A stretch of DNA of 64,000 bases from Carthagonibacter metallireducens. GTDB taxonomy: Bacteria > Gemmatimonadota > Gemmatimonadetes > Palauibacterales > Palauibacteraceae. Positions 7,899-15,476 of this stretch are shown here, one piece after another. Position numbers and translations under genes: made by a program. The DNA lies in NCBI GenBank assembly GCA_023554445.1, contig JAMJQQ010000094.1:1-64000 (forward strand). The letters run 5' to 3'. The notes beneath the pieces are model-generated. The model ran no database searches. It was not told where the DNA came from and worked only from the letters and a program-made list of their open reading frames with translations. Positions within the stretch are counted from its first letter, which is position 1; every line of letters begins with the position of its first letter.

Positions 7899-8741
7899 AT
7901 GGCCCGGAAACCCGATTCCGAGTCGGAGGCCCTGTCCCTCTACCTGCAGGAGATAAGGGAGCACCCGATCCTCGACCGGGAGCAGGAGGTAGCGCTCGCT
8001 CAGCGCATTCGGTCCGGTGACGATCGGGCGCTGAATGAACTGGTTGCGGCCAACCTGAGGTTCGTCGTCAGTGTCGCCAGGCGGTATGCGGGGCATGGCG
8101 TTCCGCTGGCGGATCTCGTGACAGAAGGAAATGTCGGACTCCTGCGCGCCGCGAGCAGGTTCGACGAGACGAAAGGGGTCCGCTTCATTTCTTATGCCGT
8201 CTGGTGGGTGCGCCAGTCGATTCTCCAGGCGCTCACAGATGGAACCAGGATCGTCAGGATCCCCGCAGGCCAGCTGGAGGCCTCGAACAGGGTCGTACGT
8301 GGTGTCCGACGCCTCGAGCAGGAGCTGGGGCGCGAGCCGACGATCGACGAGGTAGCGCTCGAGCTGGAGCTCACGCCCGGAGAAGTGACGGATGCACTCG
8401 GGCTTCGCTCGGGCTGGGTGTCGCTGGACGCGCCCCTTCCCGACGACAGTGACTCATCGATGCTCGATCTGCTGCCGGATCTGGAGATCGAGGACGCTGA
8501 TGACGCCGCGGCCCATGCGGCACTCAGGGACGTAGTCGAGGAAGGGCTGACGAGACTCCCGGAGCGTGAAGCCGAGGTTCTGCGCCTGTACTTCGGCCTC
8601 GCAGGTGAGCCGGCCCGGTCGCTCCAGGAAATCGCCACGGCCCTGCGCCTGACCCGCGAGCGAGTTCGGATGATCAAGGATCGAGCACTGGTCAGACTGC
8701 GGGTCGGGGAAACGGGCCGGGTCCTCCGCGGCTTCCGTTGA
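7899..8741 (+). CDS. RNA polymerase sigma factor, RpoD/sigma-70 family, short form
   Basis: At 280 residues it has regions 1.2 to 4 but no region 1.1. Region 1.2 starts at LYLQEIREHPIL, region 2 holds LRFVVSVARRYAG and the -10-recognition helix RFISYAVWWVRQSI, region 3 follows, and region 4 carries the -35-binding helix-turn-helix LQEIATALRLTRERVRMIKDRAL. The close match to primary sigma factors suggests it directs general transcription, consistent with the TTGACA/TANNNT promoters nearby; it may instead be an alternative group 2 sigma. GGAGGAG sits just before the ATG. Confidence 0.93.
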   Translation: MARKPDSESEALSLYLQEIREHPILDREQEVALAQRIRSGDDRALNELVAANLRFVVSVARRYAGHGVPLADLVTEGNVGLLRAASRFDETKGVRFISYAVWWVRQSILQALTDGTRIVRIPAGQLEASNRVVRGVRRLEQELGREPTIDEVALELELTPGEVTDALGLRSGWVSLDAPLPDDSDSSMLDLLPDLEIEDADDAAAHAALRDVVEEGLTRLPEREAEVLRLYFGLAGEPARSLQEIATALRLTRERVRMIKDRALVRLRVGETGRVLRGFR

Positions 8742-8817
8742 AGGCAGGGCCGATCACGCTCGAGCCGGTGCACCGGTCGCGCCCCCCTCCGACCCGAAAA
8801 ACCGGTCAACACGCGGG

Positions 8818-8846
8818 TTGACACCCCCGTATCCCTGCGGTAAGTT
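8818..8846 (+). promoter_or_regulatory. Strong sigma-70 promoter of rplM-rpsI-rpsB
   Basis: A perfect -35 TTGACA (8818-8823), 17-nt spacer and -10 TAAGTT (8841-8846) lie about 115 nt upstream of rplM. The segment after the -10, CGCGGCT (8848-8854), is GC-rich, as in promoters under stringent control. Best promoter match in the window. Confidence 0.8.
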
Positions 8847-8870
8847 TCGCGGCTGCTGGTGGATTGTCAT

Positions 8871-8906
8871 GGCCGCCCTCGCGACAGACGGGGCGGCCCG
8901 CTTTTT
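8871..8906 (+). terminator. Terminator-like hairpin in the rplM leader (possible attenuator)
   Basis: GGCCGCCC (8871-8878) pairs perfectly with GGGCGGCC (8891-8898) around a 12-nt loop and is followed by CGCTTTTTC. It starts only about 18 nt after the expected transcription start and lies before the L13 gene, so it could halt transcription early or act as a regulatory leader for ribosomal protein feedback. Confidence 0.6.
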
Positions 8907-8960
8907 CTCCCCACGACGCCAGAAGAGATTCGGGGCGCGTGTGAATCGGACGGCGCGGCG

Positions 8961-9389
8961 ATGAAGACGTATTCAGTGAAGGCGGGCGAGATCCAGAGGG
9001 AGTGGTTCGTGGTGGACGCGCGCGACCAGGTACTCGGTCGGCTCGCGACTCGCGTTGCCAGCGTTCTGAAGGGCAAGCACAAGCCCACGTACAGCACTCA
9101 CCTCGATGTCGGCGATTTCGTCATCGTGGTGAACGCGAAGGATGTGCGACTGACCGGTCGCAAGGCCGATCAGAAGGAGTATTTCCGCCACAGCGGATTC
9201 ATGGGCGGAGAGCGAATGATTCCGTTCCGGCGTATGATCGACCGCCACCCCGAGCGCGTAATCGAGCTCGCAGTGAAGGGCATGCTCCCGAAGAACACGC
9301 TCGGTCGAAAGATGGCGAGTAAGCTGAAGGTCTATCCGGGTCCCGAGCATCCGCACGCGGCACAGATGCCGCGGGATCTCGAGATCTGA
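8961..9389 (+). CDS. rplM: 50S ribosomal protein L13
   Basis: This 142-residue protein matches L13 in length and motifs, including VVDARDQVLGRLAT, GKHKPTYSTHLDVGDFV, HSGFMGG and the C-terminal LKVYPGPEHPHAAQ. L13 is an early assembly protein of the large subunit binding 23S rRNA. ATG 8961 is chosen because L13 proteins begin with MKTYS-like residues; the frame is open further upstream but crosses the leader hairpin. It is followed by rpsI, the conserved rplM-rpsI pair. Confidence 0.97.
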   Translation: MKTYSVKAGEIQREWFVVDARDQVLGRLATRVASVLKGKHKPTYSTHLDVGDFVIVVNAKDVRLTGRKADQKEYFRHSGFMGGERMIPFRRMIDRHPERVIELAVKGMLPKNTLGRKMASKLKVYPGPEHPHAAQMPRDLEI

Positions 9390-9406
9390 GGAGTAACGGA
9401 GGAAGC

Positions 9407-9802
9407 TTGGCGGATCAGACGATGTACCAGGCGGTGGGCCGACGGAAGGCTGCCGTTGCCCGGGTTTGGCTTCGCCCCGGTCAGGGTGGGTGGACGATCA
9501 ACGGACGAAGCCTGGAAGAGTACTTCCCGCTCCTCCGGCATCGCGACGCGGCCGAGAAGCCTCTCGCGGTCATGGAGTCGGTCGGAAGCTACGGCGTGCA
9601 CGTTCGCGTTCGCGGTGGCGGTCCTACGGGGCAGGCCGAGGCGATCCAGCTGGCGATTGCGCGTGCGATCGTAAGCGCCGACGAGGAGGCTCGATCGACG
9701 CTGCGGGCACACGACCTGCTCACCCGGGACCCGCGCGTCGTCGAGCGCAAGAAGCCCGGACGTCCAAAGGCGCGCAAGCGCTTCCAGTTCTCCAAGCGTT
9801 GA
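9407..9802 (+). CDS. rpsI: 30S ribosomal protein S9
   Basis: A 131-residue S9 with YQAVGRRKAAVARVWL at the start, GGGPTGQAEAIQLAIARA in the middle and the conserved basic tail ending KRFQFSKR, which reaches the tRNA anticodon in the P site. TTG 9407 follows a good GGAGGAAG site; an ATG at 9422 would leave that site too far away and cut the N-terminus. The TGA overlaps a possible ATG of rpsB (TGATG), suggesting translational coupling. Confidence 0.97.
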   Translation: MADQTMYQAVGRRKAAVARVWLRPGQGGWTINGRSLEEYFPLLRHRDAAEKPLAVMESVGSYGVHVRVRGGGPTGQAEAIQLAIARAIVSADEEARSTLRAHDLLTRDPRVVERKKPGRPKARKRFQFSKR

Positions 9803-9843
9803 TGCCGATGCAGACCGAAACCGAGCAGGGAACGCGTAGCGCC

Positions 9844-10902
9844 ATGACTGAAGTCGGGTTGAAGGACCTCCTGCAGGCTGGCGTCCACTTCGGGCACCAG
9901 ACGCACCGTTGGAACCCGAAGATGCGGAAGTACATCTTCGCGGAGCGAGGCGGGATCTACCTGATCGATCTTCAGAAGACGCTCAGGGAGCTCAACAAGG
10001 CCCGCGACCTCGTTCATGAGACGGTCCGGAACGGGCAGAACGTTCTGTTCGTCTGCACCAAGCCGCAGCTGGCTCCGATCGTTCGCGCTGAGGCTGAGAA
10101 AGCCGGTGCGTTCTACGTGACGGAGCGTTGGCTCGGCGGAATGCTCACGAACTTTCAGACCATCAAGAAGAACATCCGGCGGCTTAAGGAGCTCGAGCGC
10201 GGTGCCGAGGACGGATCGTTCGAGTTCTACACGAAGAAGGAACAGCTGCTCCTGGAGCGGGAGCGTGAGAAACTCGATCGATACCTGTCGGGGATCAAGG
10301 ACATGACCCGACTGCCGGGTCTCGTGTTCGTGGTGGATGCCAAGAAGGAAGAGATCGCGGTTCGAGAGGCGAACCGACTGGGAATTCCGGTCGTCGCGAT
10401 CGCCGATACGAATGCCGATCCGGACCAGCTCACGATCGCGATCGCGGGCAACGACGACGCGATCCGTTCTGTCTCTCTGATATCAGGTGTTCTGGGAAGC
10501 GAGATCGAATCGGCCCGCAGAGAGTCGCCGAAGGGCGCCGCCGGCAAGGACGAGGCGGAAGTTTTCACCTACTCTACCGAGACGGGAGAGGCGGAAGCGG
10601 ACTCAACGGTTCGGAAGAAGAAGCGTCCGAAGCGACGCCCGAAGCCCGAGCTGATCAAGCGGCGTCTGCATCCGACGGATCCCGAGCCGGGTGCCGCGGC
10701 GGGTGCGGCCGAGTCGGCTGCAACGGCCGCCGAAGCAGAGCCGGCAGGGTCGAAGGCCGACGATGCGGTTGAACCCGCCGACTCGAAGCCGGTAGAGAAG
10801 CCGGTTGCCAAGGCGGATGAAGCGCCGGCTGAGGAGGCGGACCCCGGAGACGCGGAAAGCGCCGAGCCGGAAGAGGCGCGGGAGGACGGCGGCTCTCCCT
10901 GA
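9844..10902 (+). CDS. rpsB: 30S ribosomal protein S2 with long C-terminal extension
   Basis: The first 240 or so residues are standard S2: LLQAGVHFGHQTHRWNPKM, IDLQKTL, RWLGGMLTNF, LPGLVFVVDAKKEEIAVREA and IPVVAIADTNADPD. S2 binds late to the small subunit with S1. The remaining 100-odd residues are a basic patch (KKKRPKRRPK) followed by an Ala/Glu/Pro-rich acidic tail, giving 352 residues against about 230-260 in most bacteria. ATG 9844 fits the family N-terminus; ATGs at 9802 and 9808 would add about a dozen residues and couple to rpsI. A strong terminator follows. Confidence 0.96.
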   Translation: MTEVGLKDLLQAGVHFGHQTHRWNPKMRKYIFAERGGIYLIDLQKTLRELNKARDLVHETVRNGQNVLFVCTKPQLAPIVRAEAEKAGAFYVTERWLGGMLTNFQTIKKNIRRLKELERGAEDGSFEFYTKKEQLLLEREREKLDRYLSGIKDMTRLPGLVFVVDAKKEEIAVREANRLGIPVVAIADTNADPDQLTIAIAGNDDAIRSVSLISGVLGSEIESARRESPKGAAGKDEAEVFTYSTETGEAEADSTVRKKKRPKRRPKPELIKRRLHPTDPEPGAAAGAAESAATAAEAEPAGSKADDAVEPADSKPVEKPVAKADEAPAEEADPGDAESAEPEEAREDGGSP

Positions 10903-10913
10903 GCGAGAGACGA

Positions 10914-10942
10914 GGGGGCCACCGACGTGGCCCCCTTTTTTT
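10914..10942 (+). terminator. Intrinsic terminator after rpsB
   Basis: GGGGGCCAC (10914-10922) and GTGGCCCCC (10927-10935) form a perfect 9-bp stem with a CGAC loop, followed by seven T (10936-10942). It ends the rplM-rpsI-rpsB unit and separates it from tsf. Confidence 0.92.
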
Positions 10943-10945
10943 GAG

Positions 10946-11002
10946 CCTGCCGACGGTGTGAGACAGAGAACAGGTCGGAGCCCGATCCCGGGCTTCGGCA
11001 GG
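10946..11002 (+). promoter_or_regulatory. Nested hairpin in the tsf leader
   Basis: CCTGCCG (10946-10952) can pair with CGGCAGG (10996-11002), enclosing an inner hairpin AGCCCG (10979-10984)/CGGGCT (10989-10994). The structure ends just before the tsf ribosome-binding site (GAGAGG). It may be a regulatory leader; no matching RNA family is recognised. Confidence 0.35.
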
Positions 11003-11018
11003 AAAGAGAGGCGGATAG

Positions 11019-11870
11019 ATGGCTGAGATCACGGCAAAGGCGGTCAAGTCCTTGCGTGACCGAACGGGCGCGGGAATGATGGACTGCAAGAAGGCTCTGC
11101 TCGAAGCGGGAGGCGACGAAGAGCAGGCGATCGATCTGTTGCGCCAGTGGGGAGCCGCGAAGGCGGCCAAGCGCGCCGAGCGGGAGACCTCCGAGGGGCT
11201 CGTGCGGATCGTGAACAGGGACGGCGTGACAGGCATGGTCGCCGTGTCCAGCGAGACAGACTTCGTCGCGCGAAACGAAGAGTTTCAGGACTTCGCTGAC
11301 CGACTCGCCGAGGCGGTGATTGAAGCCGATCTCCCGGACGGTGAGACTTTGACCGGCGAAGCGTTGCTTGGGCGGCCGGAGTTCGAGTCGTTCGCCGCCG
11401 AGATCGTCGATCTGCGATCGAAGATCGGAGAGAACATCCAGGTTCATCGTGCGGTCCGGACGGAGACGGGCGATTCGGGTGCTACGGCCACCTATCTGCA
11501 TTTCGGGGACAAGATCGGAGTGGTCGTCGAACTGGAGGGTGCGACTGGAGCCGGGGTGGAAGAGCTCGCCCGAGAAGTGGCGATGCACGTCGCCGCCGCG
11601 CGACCCGCCGGTGTGCGTCCCGAGGATATCCCCGCGGAGGTCCGGGAGCGGGAACGCGCCGTTCTGACAGAGCAGACCAAGGCCGAAGGGAAACCGGAGC
11701 CGATCGTGGAGAAGATCGTGGACGGCCGAATGCGGAAGTACTTCGAACAGAACTCCCTGGTCATGCAGGCGTTCGTCAAGGATCCGGATCGGACGATCGC
11801 CGACCTGCTCGAGGCGCACGCCGACGGACTCACGGTGCGCCGTTTCATCAGGTTCGAAATCGGGGAATAA
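11019..11870 (+). CDS. tsf: Elongation factor Ts
   Basis: A 283-residue nucleotide-exchange factor that releases GDP from EF-Tu. The N-terminal UBA-like domain carries the signature VKSLRDRTGAGMMDCKKAL, followed by the core with ETDFVARNEEF and MHVAAARP, the coiled-coil region, and the final ...SLVMQAFVKDP and VRRFIRFEIGE. Full length for the family. It begins a second translation unit (tsf-pyrH-frr) after the rpsB terminator, which splits the usual rpsB-tsf operon. Confidence 0.97.
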   Translation: MAEITAKAVKSLRDRTGAGMMDCKKALLEAGGDEEQAIDLLRQWGAAKAAKRAERETSEGLVRIVNRDGVTGMVAVSSETDFVARNEEFQDFADRLAEAVIEADLPDGETLTGEALLGRPEFESFAAEIVDLRSKIGENIQVHRAVRTETGDSGATATYLHFGDKIGVVVELEGATGAGVEELAREVAMHVAAARPAGVRPEDIPAEVRERERAVLTEQTKAEGKPEPIVEKIVDGRMRKYFEQNSLVMQAFVKDPDRTIADLLEAHADGLTVRRFIRFEIGE

Positions 11871-11883
11871 CCCGGGAGCCCAG

Positions 11884-12597
11884 GTGTCCGAACTCCTGTA
11901 TCCGAGAGCGCTCGTTAAAATCTCCGGCGAATCCCTCGCCGGAGAAAAGGGGTTCGGCATCGAGCCCCGGGTCGTGGATAAGCTGACTCGCGAGATCAGC
12001 CAGGTCCAGGAGGCCGGAGTCAGCCTCGGACTCGTGGTCGGAGGCGGCAACATCGTCCGCGGCGCCGTGGCCAGTGAGCAGGGAATGGACCGGGTCTCGG
12101 CGGACTACATGGGGATGCTGGCTACGGTCATAAACGCCCTCGCTCTGCAGGATGCTCTCGAGCGTGCTGAGGTCGAGACCCGGGTGATGACGGCCATTCG
12201 TATGGAAGAGCTCGCGGAGCCCTACATCCGCCGTCGAGCCCTTCGGCACCTCGAAAAAGGGCGGGTGGTGATCTTCGCCGGTGGCACGGGCAATCCCTAC
12301 TTCTCGACCGACACGGCGGCCGTGTTGCGGGCGATCGAGATGGATGCCGACGTGATCCTCAAGGCGACCAAGGTGGACGGGGTCTATTCCGACGATCCGA
12401 TGATCAACCCCGACGCCGAGTTCCTCCCCGACCTCACGTACCGGGAAGTGATCAACAACGAGTTGCAGGTCATGGATGCCGCGGCCATGTCCCTTTGCCG
12501 CGAAAACGATCTGCCCGTAATCGTTCTGAATGTGCGTAACCCCGGCGCGATTCTCTCGGCGCTGCGCGGAGAGAGAATCGGGACCCTCGTAACCTGA
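11884..12597 (+). CDS. pyrH: UMP kinase
   Basis: A 237-residue amino-acid-kinase-fold enzyme that phosphorylates UMP to UDP with ATP; bacterial PyrH is a GTP-activated, UTP-inhibited hexamer. Visible motifs are LVKISGESLAGEKGFG, VVGGGNIVRG, the GTGNPYFSTDTAA segment and KATKVDGVYSDDP. GTG start with GGGAG a few bases upstream. It sits 13 nt after tsf and 12 nt before frr, the conserved order for these genes. Confidence 0.97.
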   Translation: MSELLYPRALVKISGESLAGEKGFGIEPRVVDKLTREISQVQEAGVSLGLVVGGGNIVRGAVASEQGMDRVSADYMGMLATVINALALQDALERAEVETRVMTAIRMEELAEPYIRRRALRHLEKGRVVIFAGGTGNPYFSTDTAAVLRAIEMDADVILKATKVDGVYSDDPMINPDAEFLPDLTYREVINNELQVMDAAAMSLCRENDLPVIVLNVRNPGAILSALRGERIGTLVT

Positions 12598-12609
12598 GAG
12601 GTTCTCTTC

Positions 12610-13167
12610 ATGCAAGTTCCAGCCCTCAAGGAAGCCTCGAATCAGATGGACAGAAACATCGAGGCGATTCAGCGCGAGTTCGCAGGTGTTCGAACGGGAA
12701 AGGCCTCCCCGGCCCTTCTCGACGCGGTTCAGGTCGAGGCATACGAGTCTCGTATGCCGCTCAACCAGACCGCGACGATCACCGCGCCCGACCCGCACAT
12801 GCTGGTCGTGCAGCCTTGGGATGCGAATCTCGTCGGGGCGGTCGCGAAGGCGATCCAGTCGGCCGACCTCGGACTGAACCCATCGGTCGACGGAAACCTG
12901 GTTCGGGTCAGCATTCCGCCGCTTACCGAGGAGCGCCGCAGGGAGATGGTCAAGGTGCTGCACAAGTATGCGGAGGAGGGCCGCGTCGCAGTGCGTCACC
13001 AGCGGCACAAGGCCAAGTCCGAGATCGAGCGGCAGGTCAAGGAGGGCGAGCTCGGAGAGGACGAGGGCAGGCGAGAGCTGGATGCCCTCCAGAAGCTCAC
13101 CGATGAGCACATTGCGAGGATCGACGAGCTCCTCACCCACCGTGAAGCTGAGATCATGGAGGTCTGA
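12610..13167 (+). CDS. frr: Ribosome recycling factor
   Basis: A 185-residue factor that, with EF-G, splits the post-termination ribosome. Length and motifs fit the family: VRTGKASPALLD, NQTATITAPDPHMLVVQPWD, GLNPSVDGNLVRVSIPPLTEERR and a helical C-terminus ending LLTHREAEIMEV. GAGAGG lies 8 nt before the ATG. The next small ORF starts 1 nt after its stop. Confidence 0.97.
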   Translation: MQVPALKEASNQMDRNIEAIQREFAGVRTGKASPALLDAVQVEAYESRMPLNQTATITAPDPHMLVVQPWDANLVGAVAKAIQSADLGLNPSVDGNLVRVSIPPLTEERRREMVKVLHKYAEEGRVAVRHQRHKAKSEIERQVKEGELGEDEGRRELDALQKLTDEHIARIDELLTHREAEIMEV

Positions 13168-13168
13168 G

Positions 13169-13447
13169 GTGAACGTACCTCTCCCGGACCAGCGAGACCT
13201 GAAGAAGGCTCTGCGCATCTACGTGTCGGGTCGAAACCGTGCCTGGACGGCGGAAGAGAAGCGATCCGCAGCCGGCGACGATGTCCCGCCCGCCGCGGTC
13301 GCGTCCGGCTCGTCCACGACCGGTGGGGCCGAGCCGCAAGTCGGTGTTCCAGTCCCCGATTCGCTGCAGTTTCACAGGGGGCCGATCAGGTGGAGGGGCG
13401 AGATCCCTGGCGGGCGTCGCGGTCGCATGAGGCGTGACCACGACTGA
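13169..13447 (+). CDS. Possible small hypothetical protein between frr and tilS
   Basis: A GTG-initiated 92-codon frame begins 1 nt after the frr stop and ends 14 nt inside tilS, so it would be coupled to both. The first 28 residues (PLPDQRDLKKALRIYVSG...) look like a charged helix; the rest is Ala/Gly/Pro-rich and ends in a basic RRGRMRRDHD tail. Codon third positions are GC-rich like the neighbours. No family is recognised, and the frame could be fortuitous. Confidence 0.4.
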   Translation: MNVPLPDQRDLKKALRIYVSGRNRAWTAEEKRSAAGDDVPPAAVASGSSTTGGAEPQVGVPVPDSLQFHRGPIRWRGEIPGGRRGRMRRDHD

Positions 13448-14870
13448 CCTGGATCTCTCGACGGATTCTCCGCCGGCCATCGCGGAAATGCTGGAACCCG
13501 GCGGTCGCGTGCTGGTGGCCTATTCGGGTGGGCCCGATTCCACCGCCCTCCTCTACATTCTGGCCCGCCTCGGCCGGGCGACCGGCCTGCAAGTCAGTGC
13601 CGCCCACTTCGATCACGGGGTTCGACCCGGCTCTGCGAAGGTTGCCGAACGCTGCGGCCGGGTCTGCGCCCGGCTCGGAATCCCCTTCCACACCGGTCTG
13701 CCTGACCGTCCGCTGGCGGCCAGACACGCGGAGCTCCGCGAAGCGCGCTATCGGTTCCTGGCCAGAATCGCCCGTGAGGAGCGGATTTCTAGAATTGCCA
13801 CCGCCCATCAGGCGGACGACCAGGCAGAAACGGTACTCATGCGCATTCTGCGGGGGACCGGTCCCCGCGGCCTCGCCGGTATTCCGAAGCGGCGCGGCGC
13901 GATCGTTCGCCCGCTGCTCGGGCTCCGGCGAGCGTCGATCACGAACTGGCTCGATCGGGAGGGGATCGAGTACGAGATCGATCCGGCCAACTTCGATCCG
14001 CGCTGGGCCCGAGTCCGGGTGAGAGAGAGCCTCCTGCCGTCTCTCGGTGAAGCGCTCGGTCGGGACCCCGTTCCTCTGCTGCTCGAGGTCGCGGACGCGG
14101 CGTCGAGAGCGGACCGGCTGATGACTCTTGCGGGATCCTCGTTGCTCGATCGGTCGCTGGTGCCGGAGCCCCGGACCGATCATTCGAATGCGGCCGAGAA
14201 ACGGCCGGCCGCGTTGAGTCAGGTCTTCAGCCTCGAGACTTTTCGTTCGGCGTCGAGGCTTGAGCAAGCAGAAGCGCTTCGACTATGGGCGCGCCGGCGG
14301 GGCATCATCCTTCCGGGCGGCGGAACCCGCTCGGCGGTCGAGTTTATCAGGCGTGGCCGCAGCGGAGGGTATGTGGAGCCGACGCGCGGACTGCGGGTCT
14401 CGCGCTCGTTCGATGCATTGACCCTGGCTGCGGGAGCTACCCTCGCCCCGGATCGAGTTCCGTTCGTCGATGCCGAGCTGCAGCTGGGCCCTGGTGGCGG
14501 GCAGGAGCAGGTTTCGATTGCCGACCGTTCGTTCCGGGTACGTTGGCAGTCGGGCCCGGCAGCCCCGGATTCGACCAGCTTGGGCGGAACGGCCCGCGGA
14601 GAGCGCGTTGCTCTTGCCGTTGGGCGGGAGCATTATCCACTCTTGCTGCGCGGCTGGCGACCGGGTGACCGTGTCACGACGCCTGCGGGTACGCGCAAAC
14701 TGAAGAAGCTGTTTGGCGAGCGTTCCGTCCCGCTGGGAGAGCGCTCCAGGATTCCGGTCCTGGTCGATTGCAGCGGTCGAGTCGTCTGGGTGCCCGGCCT
14801 CGTGACCGCCAGCTGGGCGCGACCGGAATCGACCGGCGCTGACCTCGTACTCGAGATCGCCGATGTCTGA
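13434..14870 (+). CDS. tilS: tRNA(Ile)-lysidine synthase
   Basis: This 478-residue enzyme attaches lysine to C34 of the tRNA-Ile with CAU anticodon, changing it to read AUA. The PP-loop ATP-binding motif SGGPDS is at residues 31-36, with HFDHGVRPGS and TAHQADDQAETVLMRILRGTG following. The C-terminal substrate-binding domain ends with RPGDRVTTPAGTRKLKKLF and IPVLVDCSGRVVWVPGL. tilS-hpt-ftsH is a widely conserved order. Its end overlaps hpt by 8 nt. Confidence 0.96.
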   Translation: MTTTDLDLSTDSPPAIAEMLEPGGRVLVAYSGGPDSTALLYILARLGRATGLQVSAAHFDHGVRPGSAKVAERCGRVCARLGIPFHTGLPDRPLAARHAELREARYRFLARIAREERISRIATAHQADDQAETVLMRILRGTGPRGLAGIPKRRGAIVRPLLGLRRASITNWLDREGIEYEIDPANFDPRWARVRVRESLLPSLGEALGRDPVPLLLEVADAASRADRLMTLAGSSLLDRSLVPEPRTDHSNAAEKRPAALSQVFSLETFRSASRLEQAEALRLWARRRGIILPGGGTRSAVEFIRRGRSGGYVEPTRGLRVSRSFDALTLAAGATLAPDRVPFVDAELQLGPGGGQEQVSIADRSFRVRWQSGPAAPDSTSLGGTARGERVALAVGREHYPLLLRGWRPGDRVTTPAGTRKLKKLFGERSVPLGERSRIPVLVDCSGRVVWVPGLVTASWARPESTGADLVLEIADV

Positions 14871-15450
14871 TCCAAGTGAGATCGCCCGACCTGACCGCAG
14901 GGGATCGTGGCTCGCCGGCGAGAGTGGCACGCGGGTGCGGTCGGTGGTGTATTCCGCCGAGCGGATTCAGGAGAGAGTTCGGGAACTGGCCGCCGAGATC
15001 ACGGCGCACTACGGGCCTGGAGATGATCTGCTCGTACTCGGTCTGCTGAAGGGCTCGTTCATTTTCGTGGCCGATCTCGTGCGCTGGATCGAGCGAGCGA
15101 TTCACGTGGACTTTCTCGTCGCATCGAGCTATGGAACGGAATGCCGGTCGTCGGGGGACGTGAAGCTGCTCTACGACCCGGCGGCGCCGATCGAAGGGCG
15201 ACACATCCTGCTGGTAGAAGACATCATTGACAGCGGGACGACGATCGAGAGACTCTCGATCGCGCTGGGGGCGCGACGGCCCGCATCGCTGGAGTTGTGC
15301 GCCCTGCTGCACAAGCACCTGGCGACCGACCTGTCGATCGAGCCGCGTTGGGTGGGATTCGATGCGCCGTCCGAATTCCTGGTCGGTTATGGGCTCGATC
15401 ACGCCGAGGATTACAGGCACCTGCCGTTCGTCGCCAGCATCGAGGGCTGA
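14863..15450 (+). CDS. hpt: Hypoxanthine(-guanine) phosphoribosyltransferase
   Basis: A 195-residue purine-salvage enzyme that joins hypoxanthine or guanine to PRPP. The PRPP-binding loop VEDIIDSGTT is clear, along with LLKGSFIFVADLVR and the base-binding region near WVGFDAPSEFLVGYGLD. About 20 extra residues precede the usual start (YSAERIQERV), so translation could begin slightly later, but the ATG at 14863 couples it to tilS. Confidence 0.95.
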   Translation: MSDPSEIARPDRRGSWLAGESGTRVRSVVYSAERIQERVRELAAEITAHYGPGDDLLVLGLLKGSFIFVADLVRWIERAIHVDFLVASSYGTECRSSGDVKLLYDPAAPIEGRHILLVEDIIDSGTTIERLSIALGARRPASLELCALLHKHLATDLSIEPRWVGFDAPSEFLVGYGLDHAEDYRHLPFVASIEG

Positions 15451-15476
15451 CGGGGCAGGTCTGAACCGGAGACGTA

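Noticed and set aside
11848..13218. 456-codon minus-strand frame opposite pyrH and frr
   Set aside because: Antisense shadow of two well-conserved genes; no domain or ribosome-binding site.
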